From: an uncultured Spirochaetales bacterium | GTDB taxonomy: Bacteria; Spirochaetota; Spirochaetia; Sphaerochaetales; Sphaerochaetaceae | Length of the DNA stretch: 44,908 nucleotides | Assembly (NCBI GenBank): GCA_944388965.1 | Contig: CALXKL010000012.1 | Span: 1 to 44,908, forward strand | Reading direction: 5' to 3' | Shown: positions 23,842 to 31,146 of the stretch, piece after piece | Position numbering within the stretch: position 1 is the stretch's first letter | Layout of the letters: each line of letters begins with the position of its first letter | Made by a program: the position numbers and the translations under genes | Notes under the pieces: model-generated | Told to the model about the DNA's origin: nothing | What the model saw: the letters and a program-made list of their open reading frames with translations, nothing else | Databases searched by the model: none

Positions 23842-24139
23842 ACGAGTCTCGTTCGACGTGTCCGAGAAGGACAGGGTCCTGATAGACGACATAGTCGTGA
23901 GGGCCGTTGTGGAGGGGCTGATCAAGGGCGAGCCCGATGCAATGGAGTGGCTCAGGCTGGACCTGTCGGCCTGCAAGGCGCAGGGATGCGACATCGACTT
24001 CGCCCGCCTCCTGGGCTTCGGACCGTTCAATTTCTCGCATGACATCCAGGGGATCATCGACACCCTGGACAGGGACACGGGCAGGCTGATGTGGTGCTTC
24101 ATCCCGCGTTCCGCCAGAGGGTCTGGAGGTGACTGGTGA
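23834..24139 (+). CDS. Early operon protein of unknown function
   Basis: A 101-residue protein starting at the ATG at 23834 (MSRRVSFDVSEKDRVLIDDI), with GGAGAAGG just upstream. It is acidic and probably helical, with a hydrophobic middle (FARLLGFGPFNFSHDIQG). The frame upstream of 23834 is a shadow of the preceding gene. Its stop overlaps the next GTG start (GTGA). Confidence 0.5.
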   Translation: MSRRVSFDVSEKDRVLIDDIVVRAVVEGLIKGEPDAMEWLRLDLSACKAQGCDIDFARLLGFGPFNFSHDIQGIIDTLDRDTGRLMWCFIPRSARGSGGDW

Positions 24140-24480
24140 AGGGCATAGTGGCAATGGGGTTCGACGGCGTGTTCACCCCCTCGCCTCCCCTCGGGCCGCC
24201 GATGCCCGGGATAAGGGGCCTGGTGAAGGACCTCTTCTCGCAGGGGTTCGACATCGAGGTCTGCACACCAAGGGCGCTGACGCAGGAGGGGCGGACCGAG
24301 GTGGTCCACTGGCTGAACGCGAACGGGATGCTGCAGTGGATAGCAAGGGTATCAGCATCGCTTCCACCGGCCGTGGCCTATGTGGGCACGAGAGCCGTCA
24401 GGTTCGACGGGGACTGTCTGGAGGCGGCCTCGAGGATAAGGGAGTTGTCAGGAGAGCTGGACAAGGAGGGTGCACGATGA
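24136..24480 (+). CDS. HAD-fold protein lacking catalytic residues
   Basis: A 114-residue protein starting with GTG and GGAGG upstream. The layout is that of small phage-type HAD phosphatases: a first strand followed by a loop (AMGFDGVF, where the family has DFDGT), PMPGIRGLVKDLFSQGFDI, then CTPRA (the T/S-x-R of motif II), and AVAYVGTRAVRFDGD where the family has a yIDDRavrFeG motif. The nucleophilic Asp is Gly8, the motif III Lys is missing and the DD pair is Gly84-Thr85. The fold is probably kept but phosphatase activity lost, so it may be a binding protein. Confidence 0.6.
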   Translation: MKGIVAMGFDGVFTPSPPLGPPMPGIRGLVKDLFSQGFDIEVCTPRALTQEGRTEVVHWLNANGMLQWIARVSASLPPAVAYVGTRAVRFDGDCLEAASRIRELSGELDKEGAR

Positions 24481-24923
24481 TCTTCGGATACGGACTGTTT
24501 GCAAGGAACGGGCGGACCACGGCCGTCGTGGATCCGACAGGGCTTACCAGTCTGGCCATGCTGATGGATGCCTTCGAAAGCCAGGGCATCATTTGCGGAA
24601 TGGCGACGGGTGACGGTGGGAGCTTCCTCATCGAGGCCTCCCATCTAAGTGCAAGTGCGGGGATTCCACTGGTCGACTACACGCTGTGCGTCGGCAGGCA
24701 GCGTCTACGGGACGGAGGATGCCGCTGCTACGAGATCTCGAAGAACCTCATCGAGTCCTTCAGAGCGGCGCACGTGCTGAAGCGGGTCCTCGGGATGAAC
24801 GAACGGATATGGTTGAACGAGATCTCGCGCTTCCTGCTGGACGGCAGTGTCGACAGGAGCATGGGGTGTTTTCAGATCGTCATGGTGATGCTGAACGAAT
24901 ACGGCAAGGAGGAGCAGGAATGA
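24477..24923 (+). CDS. Early operon protein of unknown function
   Basis: A 148-residue protein whose ATG overlaps the previous stop (ATGA). It has a beta-rich N-terminal half with several glycines (FGYGLFARNGRTTAVVDPTG, MATGDGGSFLIEA) and a helical C-terminal half. No family was recognised. Its stop overlaps the start of the next gene (ATGA). Confidence 0.5.
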   Translation: MIFGYGLFARNGRTTAVVDPTGLTSLAMLMDAFESQGIICGMATGDGGSFLIEASHLSASAGIPLVDYTLCVGRQRLRDGGCRCYEISKNLIESFRAAHVLKRVLGMNERIWLNEISRFLLDGSVDRSMGCFQIVMVMLNEYGKEEQE

Positions 24924-25264
24924 CGGAGGATCGGCTGATCGGATGGAGGAATGACATGAAGACAGGAGGAGGACGGTCCAGGGCGACCGTCGTCATGGAC
25001 AGCGCAATGCACACATACGTGATGGTGTGTCTGAGCCAGAGGAGGCTCAGCCAGACGGCTGCGGCCAGGATATGCGGATGCAGCGTGCAGTTCCTGAACG
25101 CGGTGATCATGGGCAGGAAGCGCAGCCAGGAGATCCAGCACCGGTTCGCGACCCTGGTCATGGGGGCGCGCAGCTGGGACGACCTCGAGTGGAGGGCGCT
25201 GGCGTTCCAGGAACACGTGGCCGCAAGCGCGGGGAGAAGCGGGGATGATGCGGATGTCGTCTGA
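24920..25264 (+). CDS. Ner-like HTH protein upstream of transposase
   Basis: A 114-residue basic protein. Residues about 35-70 form a probable helix-turn-helix (LSQRRLSQTAAARICGCSVQFLNAVI) of XRE type. It is the last gene before the transposase, where transposable phages carry Ner-like regulators. The role is inferred from position and HTH only. A 102-base gap with an imperfect hairpin (AGAGAGG/CCTCTCT) separates it from the transposase. Confidence 0.5.
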   Translation: MTEDRLIGWRNDMKTGGGRSRATVVMDSAMHTYVMVCLSQRRLSQTAAARICGCSVQFLNAVIMGRKRSQEIQHRFATLVMGARSWDDLEWRALAFQEHVAASAGRSGDDADVV

Positions 25265-25366
25265 GAAAGGAAAGAGAGGGGGACTGGTTGACGTTCGCAC
25301 CGCCCGGCCCTCACCTCTCTGCCGGAAGCATAGCCCCGATGGGCGTCCTGTGCAAGGAGGTGCATC

Positions 25367-27496
25367 GTGTGGCTCAGTGTGAAGAGGCTCGCGGATCTCA
25401 TGGAGGTCACGCCGAGGGCGATACAGAAGGCGATACACGACCATGTCGTGACAGCCAGGAAGAAGGACGGCAAGAGCTATGAGGTGGACCTCACCAGCCT
25501 GCCGCAGGACATGATGAACCGTCTTCCCGAGGAGTACAGGAAGTCCGCGGGAGACCTCACGGTCGTCGGTTCCGCCGGAGATGTCGTGCTCTCGGCCGCG
25601 TCGAGGGAGGCCCTGGGCAGGCAGCTCACCGACAGGGAGAAGCTGAAGGCCGAGCTGTACCGCTTCTGGTGCTCGCTCGACCCGGTCCTCCAGGAGCGGC
25701 AGAAGGCGGCGATCGCATCGAGCCAGTTCGGCATCTCGCTGTCCACCGTCCGGCGCATCGTCAAGGACGTCAGGACCAACGGCTTCCTCGAGGAGGCGAG
25801 GACGGGTGGCACCGGAGGCTCGTGGGACGAGGAGGCCATAGCCTGGATGAGGAGCTGGTATCTGAGCTTCCTCAAGAGGACCAACGTCTCATCTAAGGCC
25901 GCGGCGTACAAGGCGGTCAAGGCCGAGGCGGAGGTGAGAGGATGGAGCGTCGGCTGCAGGAGCACGGCGTATGAGCTCCTGTCGCAGATCCCCGAGATCA
26001 TGGTCAGGTACGCCATGGGCGGTTCCAGGGCGCTTGACAACTTCTTCTACATCTCCAGGGACTGGTCGAAGCTGAAGCCGAGCCAGATCTGGATCGGGGA
26101 CCAGCACATCTGCGACTTCTGGGTCGTGGACAAGCGGAATCCCGACAGGTGGGAGTACTACCGCCCCACCCTCTACGTCTGGGAGGACGGCGCGACCAGG
26201 TGCATCGCGGGACTTGCAGTCGACAGGGACTACGACAGCGGCACCGTGATCGAATCGATCAGGATGGGCATCAGGCGCTTCGGCTTCTTCGACTGCACAT
26301 ACAACGACAACGGATCCTCGGAGTGCTCCAGGGCGACGACGATGGTCGTGGACGAGCTCCTGATCCTCTCCGACGGCAGGAGCCAGATGAAGGACCTGTC
26401 CGAGCTCTACAGGACCGTGGACGGCAGCTATGTGGTGGAGGATCCCGATGGAAACGTCATGTCGGTCGACGAGACGCCCGAGGAATGGAGGCGCAAGCAC
26501 CGGAGGATCTATGCAGCCGTCAAGAACGCGAAGTCAAAGCCCATCGAGCGCCTGTTCGGGTCGATCGAGACGAGGATGGCGCAGCGCGGCATCCCGGGAC
26601 ACGTGGTCACGCCTGGCGCTCCTGCGGACCAGGAGGAGAAGGAGCAGAGGAACCTCGATTACTGGAAGTCGCACGACATGATCCTGACTCTCGACGAGTT
26701 CATGCTCGAGCTGGTCAAGGGCATCGATGAGTACGAGCACACCTATCATTCCGCGCTGAAGATGTCGCCATGGGAGGCGGTGCAGAAGCACATCGCGGAA
26801 GGCTGGCAGGCCCGCCGTCCGGCCAACCCTGCGGAGCTGGATTTCATCTTCCTTTCCCGCACCAGGGCCAAGGTGCGCCGCGGCCGGGTCTCGATCAACG
26901 GACTGCAGTACAAGGGAGAGGATCTCAAGGTCGTCGTCGGGCAGTTCGCCGACGTCGGTCTGGTGCTCCATGAGGGCGAGACGGTCGATCTGCGCTACGA
27001 TCCCCGCGACCCGTCGATGGCCTATGCGGTCTTCCCCGGTGCGGCCCAGAAGATCAGGCCGCTGAGGCTCGTCGAGAGCATCGACATGCTTGACGACCGT
27101 GCGATGGTGGAGGCCATCAGATGGAAGCGCGACCAGATGAAGGCCGTGAGGGAGGTCTTCAGGCGGCTGGAGATGCCCATCATGCAGGACGTGGAGACCA
27201 GGCTGACACAGCAGGTCCGACAGGCGGTGGAGCATTCGGCCGATATCGAGCTGCCGCCACCGGAGCCGCCGAAGGTCCACACCCCGGAACGGGAGACGCA
27301 CAGGACGTCGTCGGACGGAGCCCGCCTCCACTCGACGGCATACGAGCGTTACCAGTGGCTGGTGGACAGGCAGCTTGACGGCCAGGTCCTCGACGAGGAC
27401 GAGCTGGCCTTCATGAGGGAATACGAACAGGCGCCCGAGTACGAGATGCAGAGGTCGTACTGGGAGAACTACAGAAGATTCTATGGAGGACATTGA
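25367..27496 (+). CDS. MuA-type DDE transposase
   Basis: A 709-residue transposase starting with GTG and AAGGAGGTG in front. Residues 1-60 are the Mu-type N-terminal DNA-binding domain (VKRLADLMEVTPRAIQKAI). Residues about 95-215 hold further helix-turn-helix elements that would recognise the end repeats. The catalytic core follows: D245 in IWIGDQH, D314 in YNDNG and E394 in KPIERLFGSIE, the DDE triad of the retroviral-integrase fold. A beta-barrel domain (about residues 495-560) and a charged C-terminus, expected to contact the MuB partner, complete it. It cuts and joins the prophage ends during replicative transposition. Confidence 0.95.
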   Translation: MWLSVKRLADLMEVTPRAIQKAIHDHVVTARKKDGKSYEVDLTSLPQDMMNRLPEEYRKSAGDLTVVGSAGDVVLSAASREALGRQLTDREKLKAELYRFWCSLDPVLQERQKAAIASSQFGISLSTVRRIVKDVRTNGFLEEARTGGTGGSWDEEAIAWMRSWYLSFLKRTNVSSKAAAYKAVKAEAEVRGWSVGCRSTAYELLSQIPEIMVRYAMGGSRALDNFFYISRDWSKLKPSQIWIGDQHICDFWVVDKRNPDRWEYYRPTLYVWEDGATRCIAGLAVDRDYDSGTVIESIRMGIRRFGFFDCTYNDNGSSECSRATTMVVDELLILSDGRSQMKDLSELYRTVDGSYVVEDPDGNVMSVDETPEEWRRKHRRIYAAVKNAKSKPIERLFGSIETRMAQRGIPGHVVTPGAPADQEEKEQRNLDYWKSHDMILTLDEFMLELVKGIDEYEHTYHSALKMSPWEAVQKHIAEGWQARRPANPAELDFIFLSRTRAKVRRGRVSINGLQYKGEDLKVVVGQFADVGLVLHEGETVDLRYDPRDPSMAYAVFPGAAQKIRPLRLVESIDMLDDRAMVEAIRWKRDQMKAVREVFRRLEMPIMQDVETRLTQQVRQAVEHSADIELPPPEPPKVHTPERETHRTSSDGARLHSTAYERYQWLVDRQLDGQVLDEDELAFMREYEQAPEYEMQRSYWENYRRFYGGH

Positions 27497-27497
27497 G

Positions 27498-28403
27498 ATG
27501 ACAGGACAGCAGATCATCGATGAGTACAGGAGTCGCGAAGGCAAGGACTTCAGCCAGAGGGAGCTGGCGGACATACTCGGATGGAGCCCGGGGACCCTCT
27601 CCGGAGTGCTCAGCGGGAACTATCCGAAGGCCGAGACGAAGGTCGCGGAGATGGCCGAAAGGCTTCTGGGCGTCCGGCTTGCGGACCAGGACGGAGGATT
27701 CGTGCCGATACAGGTGCGTGACGTGACGATCGCCACAAAGGACTTCCAGGCGGTGTACGAGCTGTGCAACGGGCTCCTGTCGCCGGACTCGTCCCTGTCG
27801 GCATCCATCGGTCTGGTGATCGGCGATGCGGGGATGGGCAAGACCACGAGCGTCCAGCGCTATGCGGCCGAGCACTCCGCGGCGAGCTATGTGCTCTACA
27901 TGGGCTACACGAGGGCAAGCCTCTTCAGGGAGATCGCCGAGGCGCTCGTCGGCCGTTCGCATGTGGCATACTACTCCAACCTCCAGCTGATCATGAACAC
28001 GACGCAGGTCTTCCGCAAGCTGATCATCATCGACGAGGCCGACCGCATGCCGCTGTCGCTGCTCGAGGATCTCCGGACGCTCAACGAGCGTGGCAGGGTC
28101 CCCCTTCTCCTCGTCGGAGAACCCACCCTCGCCCGCACGGTCAGACGGGCAGACCGCATCGAGTCCAGGATACGGAAGCCGCGCATCGAGTTCCACAGAC
28201 TGGATCCGGTGACGCTCGCCACCCTGTATTCCGAGTCCTGCGGGCTGCGGATCCAGGCGGACGTCGCCAGGTCGCTCGTCGACATGGCCTCTGGCGACTT
28301 CCGCGTCGCCGTGAACGACATGCAGAACATCGTTCGCATGATGAACGTGTCCGGCCAGGGCGAGCTGACCAGGAAGGTGCTCGATGAGTATAGACGCCAG
28401 TGA
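27498..28403 (+). CDS. MuB-type AAA+ ATPase, transposition target selector
   Basis: A 301-residue protein starting one base after the transposase stop codon; the ATG at 27498 is preferred over 27483 because GGAGG stands 8 bases before it. Residues 19-40 form a helix-turn-helix (SQRELADILGWSPGTLSGVL). The AAA+ core has Walker A GDAGMGKTT (109-117) and Walker B LIIIDEAD (175-182), followed by an arginine-rich sensor region (ARTVRRADRIESRIRKPRIE). In Mu this protein polymerises on target DNA with ATP and delivers it to MuA, while protecting the phage's own DNA from insertion. Confidence 0.93.
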   Translation: MTGQQIIDEYRSREGKDFSQRELADILGWSPGTLSGVLSGNYPKAETKVAEMAERLLGVRLADQDGGFVPIQVRDVTIATKDFQAVYELCNGLLSPDSSLSASIGLVIGDAGMGKTTSVQRYAAEHSAASYVLYMGYTRASLFREIAEALVGRSHVAYYSNLQLIMNTTQVFRKLIIIDEADRMPLSLLEDLRTLNERGRVPLLLVGEPTLARTVRRADRIESRIRKPRIEFHRLDPVTLATLYSESCGLRIQADVARSLVDMASGDFRVAVNDMQNIVRMMNVSGQGELTRKVLDEYRRQ

Positions 28404-29121
28404 CCGCGCCGCGCTCCTGGGGACGGATAGCCTCCAGGTGCAGGTGGAGAGGATACTGAAGCAGCAGCCGGACGGCAGGGACAGCCTGTCGCATCTCAGG
28501 GAGATCTACAGGGACCTTTCCGAAGGGCGCTTCAGAAGTCTGATCTACTCCATGCAGGCGAATGGTCACGTCAGGCTAGAGGACGACGTCGTCGTGCTTG
28601 TGCATGAGAGCGTCCCCAGGGGTTATGTGGCCGACAAGGTGTGGAAGGCCATGAAGATGCTCGGCGTGTTCACATGCAGCGACGTCGCCAACATCTTGCC
28701 GGATGCCAGGCCGTCCGTCATCAGGGGCTTCCTGACGCGATGGGAGAAGGATGGTTCGATCGTCCGCATCGAAAGCTCCGGCGAAGAGACCTGGAGGGTG
28801 GCGAAGAGGCGGATTCTCAGACCGAGGTTCAAGGTCGAGAGAGGCCGGGACGAGAGCATGTCCGCCGTGATCATCGCAAGCGCCATGTCCGCCGTCGACT
28901 CGTTCGGACGGAGGATGTGGACGGTGGAGATGCTGGCCGAGGCCCTAGGAGATCCGCAGTCGCTGTCCCTCCCCTTCCTGGAGCACCTGCTCCGCAGCTG
29001 GGAGGCCATGGGCGCAATCAGGAGGATAGGCGACGATGGTCGCAGGAGAATGTATTCGACAGACCGGGAGAGGTTCAGACGCCTGGTCATGAAAGGAGGT
29101 CGGGATGGAGGAAAGAGATGA
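28384..29121 (+). CDS. Early winged-helix protein, unknown function
   Basis: A 245-residue protein overlapping the MuB gene end by 20 bases. The sequence shows several helix-turn-helix-like segments (LSHLREIYRDLSEGRFRSLIYSM, then FTCSDVANILPDARPSVIRGFL, and MWTVEMLAEALGDPQSLSLPF), each followed by a strand-turn, suggesting three tandem winged helices. Such proteins often bind DNA. No close family was recognised. In Mu the same place is held by small accessory early genes. Confidence 0.55.
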   Translation: MSIDASDRAALLGTDSLQVQVERILKQQPDGRDSLSHLREIYRDLSEGRFRSLIYSMQANGHVRLEDDVVVLVHESVPRGYVADKVWKAMKMLGVFTCSDVANILPDARPSVIRGFLTRWEKDGSIVRIESSGEETWRVAKRRILRPRFKVERGRDESMSAVIIASAMSAVDSFGRRMWTVEMLAEALGDPQSLSLPFLEHLLRSWEAMGAIRRIGDDGRRRMYSTDRERFRRLVMKGGRDGGKR

Positions 29122-29617
29122 GAGGAGACGGCTTGTCGGCATCGTGCATCAGCAGCGTGCCAGGGCCGTGGTCTGCGACCTGTGCGGCAGCATCCACTTC
29201 CAGGATGTCTGTCCCAACTGCAGGGGACATGGCCACGGCATGACCGATGAGGAGTACCGCGAGTTCCTGAGAGTACAGGTCGGCAAACGGTCCTGCTCGC
29301 AGATGGACGAGGTAGAGCTGCAGATGGTCGTGAACGCCTTCGACGAGACCGGCTGGAGGGAGTACTGGAGACGCCAGAGAGCCGCACACACGAGAAGACG
29401 GACGCAGACCATCCAGCTGATCAAGCGGGAGGCTGTACGGGTGCTGGGAGGTTCCTGGGTCGACAGGCTCCAGGGCTTCATCGACAAGGTCATCGGAGCG
29501 TCGAGCATCTATGCCCTGGACGACAGGGAGCTCAGGCAGGTGATCGGATGGCTGCGGCGGTTGAAAAAACACGACGCGGCGAAGGATAGGATTGAATCAG
29601 AGGAGAACAGGAGATGA
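29105..29617 (+). CDS. GemA-like protein (DUF1018, Mu gp16) with N-terminal zinc ribbon
   Basis: A 170-residue protein with two parts. Residues 20-42 contain four cysteines (C24-x2-C27 and C36-x2-C39), an apparent zinc ribbon. Residues 45 onward match the DUF1018/GemA family: MTDEEYREFLRVQVGKRSCSQM followed by an MDEVELQMVVNAFDETG segment. In Mu, GemA affects host gene expression and DNA topology during early infection. GGAGG precedes the ATG inside the previous gene. The zinc ribbon is an addition not typical of Mu GemA itself. Confidence 0.7.
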   Translation: MEERDERRRLVGIVHQQRARAVVCDLCGSIHFQDVCPNCRGHGHGMTDEEYREFLRVQVGKRSCSQMDEVELQMVVNAFDETGWREYWRRQRAAHTRRRTQTIQLIKREAVRVLGGSWVDRLQGFIDKVIGASSIYALDDRELRQVIGWLRRLKKHDAAKDRIESEENRR

Positions 29618-30306
29618 CTCTACAGATCGGCGACAAGACATACTACAAGAAGGCCAACGGCACGCTGGTTCCAGAGGACCAGGTGAAGGACTCCGACAGG
29701 CTGCGCGACCAGTTCGTGCTCGAGGCGGCGGAGAAGATCATGGACATCAGGACGCAGATGATCCGCGTCAAGGCCGAGATCCTGGACGACATAGAGGCGT
29801 TCATGCAGACCATGAGCGAGAGCTATGGCGTGAAGCTCGGCGGCGAGAAGGGAAACCTCTCCTTCACCAGCTTCGACGGACGCGTCCAGCTCAAGTACTA
29901 CCGCAACGACTATCTCACTTTCAACGAGGGCATCCACATCGCGAAGAAGCTGATAGACGAATTCCTGGAGGACATCACGAAGGATTCCTCGAGATCCATC
30001 AAGCAGATCGTCAACAGCGCGTTCAACCTCAAGCAGGGCCGAATGGACGTCAAGGCCATCCTCAAGCTGCGCGAGATCAACGAGACGGACCCCAGATGGG
30101 TCAAGGCGATGCAGATCATCGACGAATCCAAGCAGTGGAACGAAGGCAGCCGCGCACTTCGCCTGTACATAAGAGGCAAGAGCGGAGAGATGGAGCTCGT
30201 CCCGATGGACTTCACCAGTCTCATGGGAGAGGCGGCATCGGACTACGTCCCGATGGATGCCGAGGCCGTCGACGTTCCCGAGGGAGAGGAGAACCCAGGT
30301 GCCTGA
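29614..30306 (+). CDS. DUF3164 early protein
   Basis: A 230-residue protein coupled by ATGA to the GemA gene. It shows the DUF3164 pattern: a long helical N-terminal region (VKDSDRLRDQFVLEAAEKIMD), a beta core (FDGRVQLKYYRNDYLTFNEG) and a C-terminal RALRLYIRGKSGEMELVPMDF. This family occurs in the early regions of Mu-like prophages and its function is unknown. The acidic C-terminal tail is probably disordered. Confidence 0.75.
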   Translation: MTLQIGDKTYYKKANGTLVPEDQVKDSDRLRDQFVLEAAEKIMDIRTQMIRVKAEILDDIEAFMQTMSESYGVKLGGEKGNLSFTSFDGRVQLKYYRNDYLTFNEGIHIAKKLIDEFLEDITKDSSRSIKQIVNSAFNLKQGRMDVKAILKLREINETDPRWVKAMQIIDESKQWNEGSRALRLYIRGKSGEMELVPMDFTSLMGEAASDYVPMDAEAVDVPEGEENPGA

Positions 30307-31009
30307 TCTTTGTCTTTTCACTGCGGACCAGCCATCCGCAGATGAGGGGAGATCCTCCATATGTGTTGCTCTGCTGGACGACCTCGTCCGGCAGGGCTTT
30401 GTGTTTCTCACGCCCAAGCAGGTCATGGCGGTCCTCGGGAAGACCTGGGGCCAGGTGAGATACGCGATCTTCAACTACGAGCTGGACTGCTACATCATCT
30501 GCGGGGAGTTCCGCATCACGGTCCAGGCTCTGAAAGATTACATCGACGGGGTCCAGGACCGGTATGAGAGGCCATACCACGATGCGATGCTTCAGAGGGA
30601 GCTTTCAGGCATACACGCCCTGGCCTTCGAAGGGAGGATAACGGAGGCCTACGGATCGCTGCTGTCGCACGGCTATCCGGTATCGGCCATGGATGACCTC
30701 ATGCAGAAGACCAGGCAGAGCTGCTACAACGATATGCCTGCAGGAGAGACCGAAGCAGAGGACTTCTATGACATCCCTTCCCTGCCCATTCCGGACAAGG
30801 CTTATCTGTATGAGCTGGCCGATATCTTCCAGGTATCTTCAAGGGCTCTTTGCAACGAGATGGGAATAAGCGACTACACCGCCCAGGTCGACTGGCCCAC
30901 GATATATGACTACCTGGTCGTTGAACAGTTTTTGAACAGGAACATCCCCGTCCAGGTGAGTCGTTCGCAAAAGATTATCAAGGACGATGGACAGCTTATG
31001 CTGTTCTAG
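30299..31009 (+). CDS. Terminal early gene with two excisionase-like HTH segments
   Basis: A 236-residue protein starting with GTG at 30299-30301, overlapping the DUF3164 gene by 8 bases. Two segments look like excisionase/MerR-type helix-turn-helix (HTH_17): FLTPKQVMAVLGKTWGQVRY followed by RITVQALKDYI, and LYELADIFQVSSRALCNEMGI followed by a similar tail. It is the last gene before the right end, where Mu-like phages carry the activator of late or middle genes; a regulatory role is a reasonable guess. It ends about 45 bp before the first end repeat. Confidence 0.55.
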   Translation: MPDLCLFTADQPSADEGRSSICVALLDDLVRQGFVFLTPKQVMAVLGKTWGQVRYAIFNYELDCYIICGEFRITVQALKDYIDGVQDRYERPYHDAMLQRELSGIHALAFEGRITEAYGSLLSHGYPVSAMDDLMQKTRQSCYNDMPAGETEAEDFYDIPSLPIPDKAYLYELADIFQVSSRALCNEMGISDYTAQVDWPTIYDYLVVEQFLNRNIPVQVSRSQKIIKDDGQLMLF

Positions 31010-31054
31010 AAGACACGGTTTTGCAAGCTTAAACAGGGGATTGCAGACTAGAAA

Positions 31055-31122
31055 ATTGTCAAACTACTTGGAAAAAATTGTCAAACCGCCGGATTTTATT
31101 GTCAATTCCGGCGGATTGTACA
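31055..31122 (+). repeat. Right end of the prophage: transposase-binding repeats and terminal TGTACA
   Basis: TTGTCAAAC occurs at 31056-31064 and 31078-31086, TTGTCAA at 31099-31105 and TTGTACA at 31116-31122, with spacings of 22, 21 and 17 bases. Repeated sites ending in CA are what MuA-family transposases require at an element end. A palindrome (CCGCCGGA at 31086-31093 and TCCGGCGG at 31107-31114) surrounds the third copy. Confidence 0.7.
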
Positions 31123-31146
31123 TCAAACCTTAGATGATGATATGGA

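Larger units (their letters stand above)
1..31122. mobile_element. Mu-like transposable prophage, left end outside window
   Basis: The segment contains a MuA-type DDE transposase, a MuB-type ATPase, GemA, DUF3164, Mu gp27/gp28/gp29/MuF-type head genes and an S24 repressor, which together define a transposable phage. Late genes run leftward and early genes rightward from a central control region, a divergent layout unlike Mu itself, in which almost everything after the repressor runs one way. The tail genes are of the long non-contractile type. The right end is placed at the terminal TGTACA at 31117-31122, because repeats resembling transposase-binding sites precede it and a host gene ends at 31147. 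The left end is not in the window because the tail fibre gene runs off the edge. No frameshifted or broken phage gene was seen, so the prophage may be functional. Confidence 0.9.

Noticed and set aside
31086-31114. Palindrome at the right end taken as a plain terminator
   Set aside because: The loop is 13 bases and no good U tract follows on the plus strand; it overlaps the transposase-site repeats. A terminator role for the leftward GH57 transcript remains possible.
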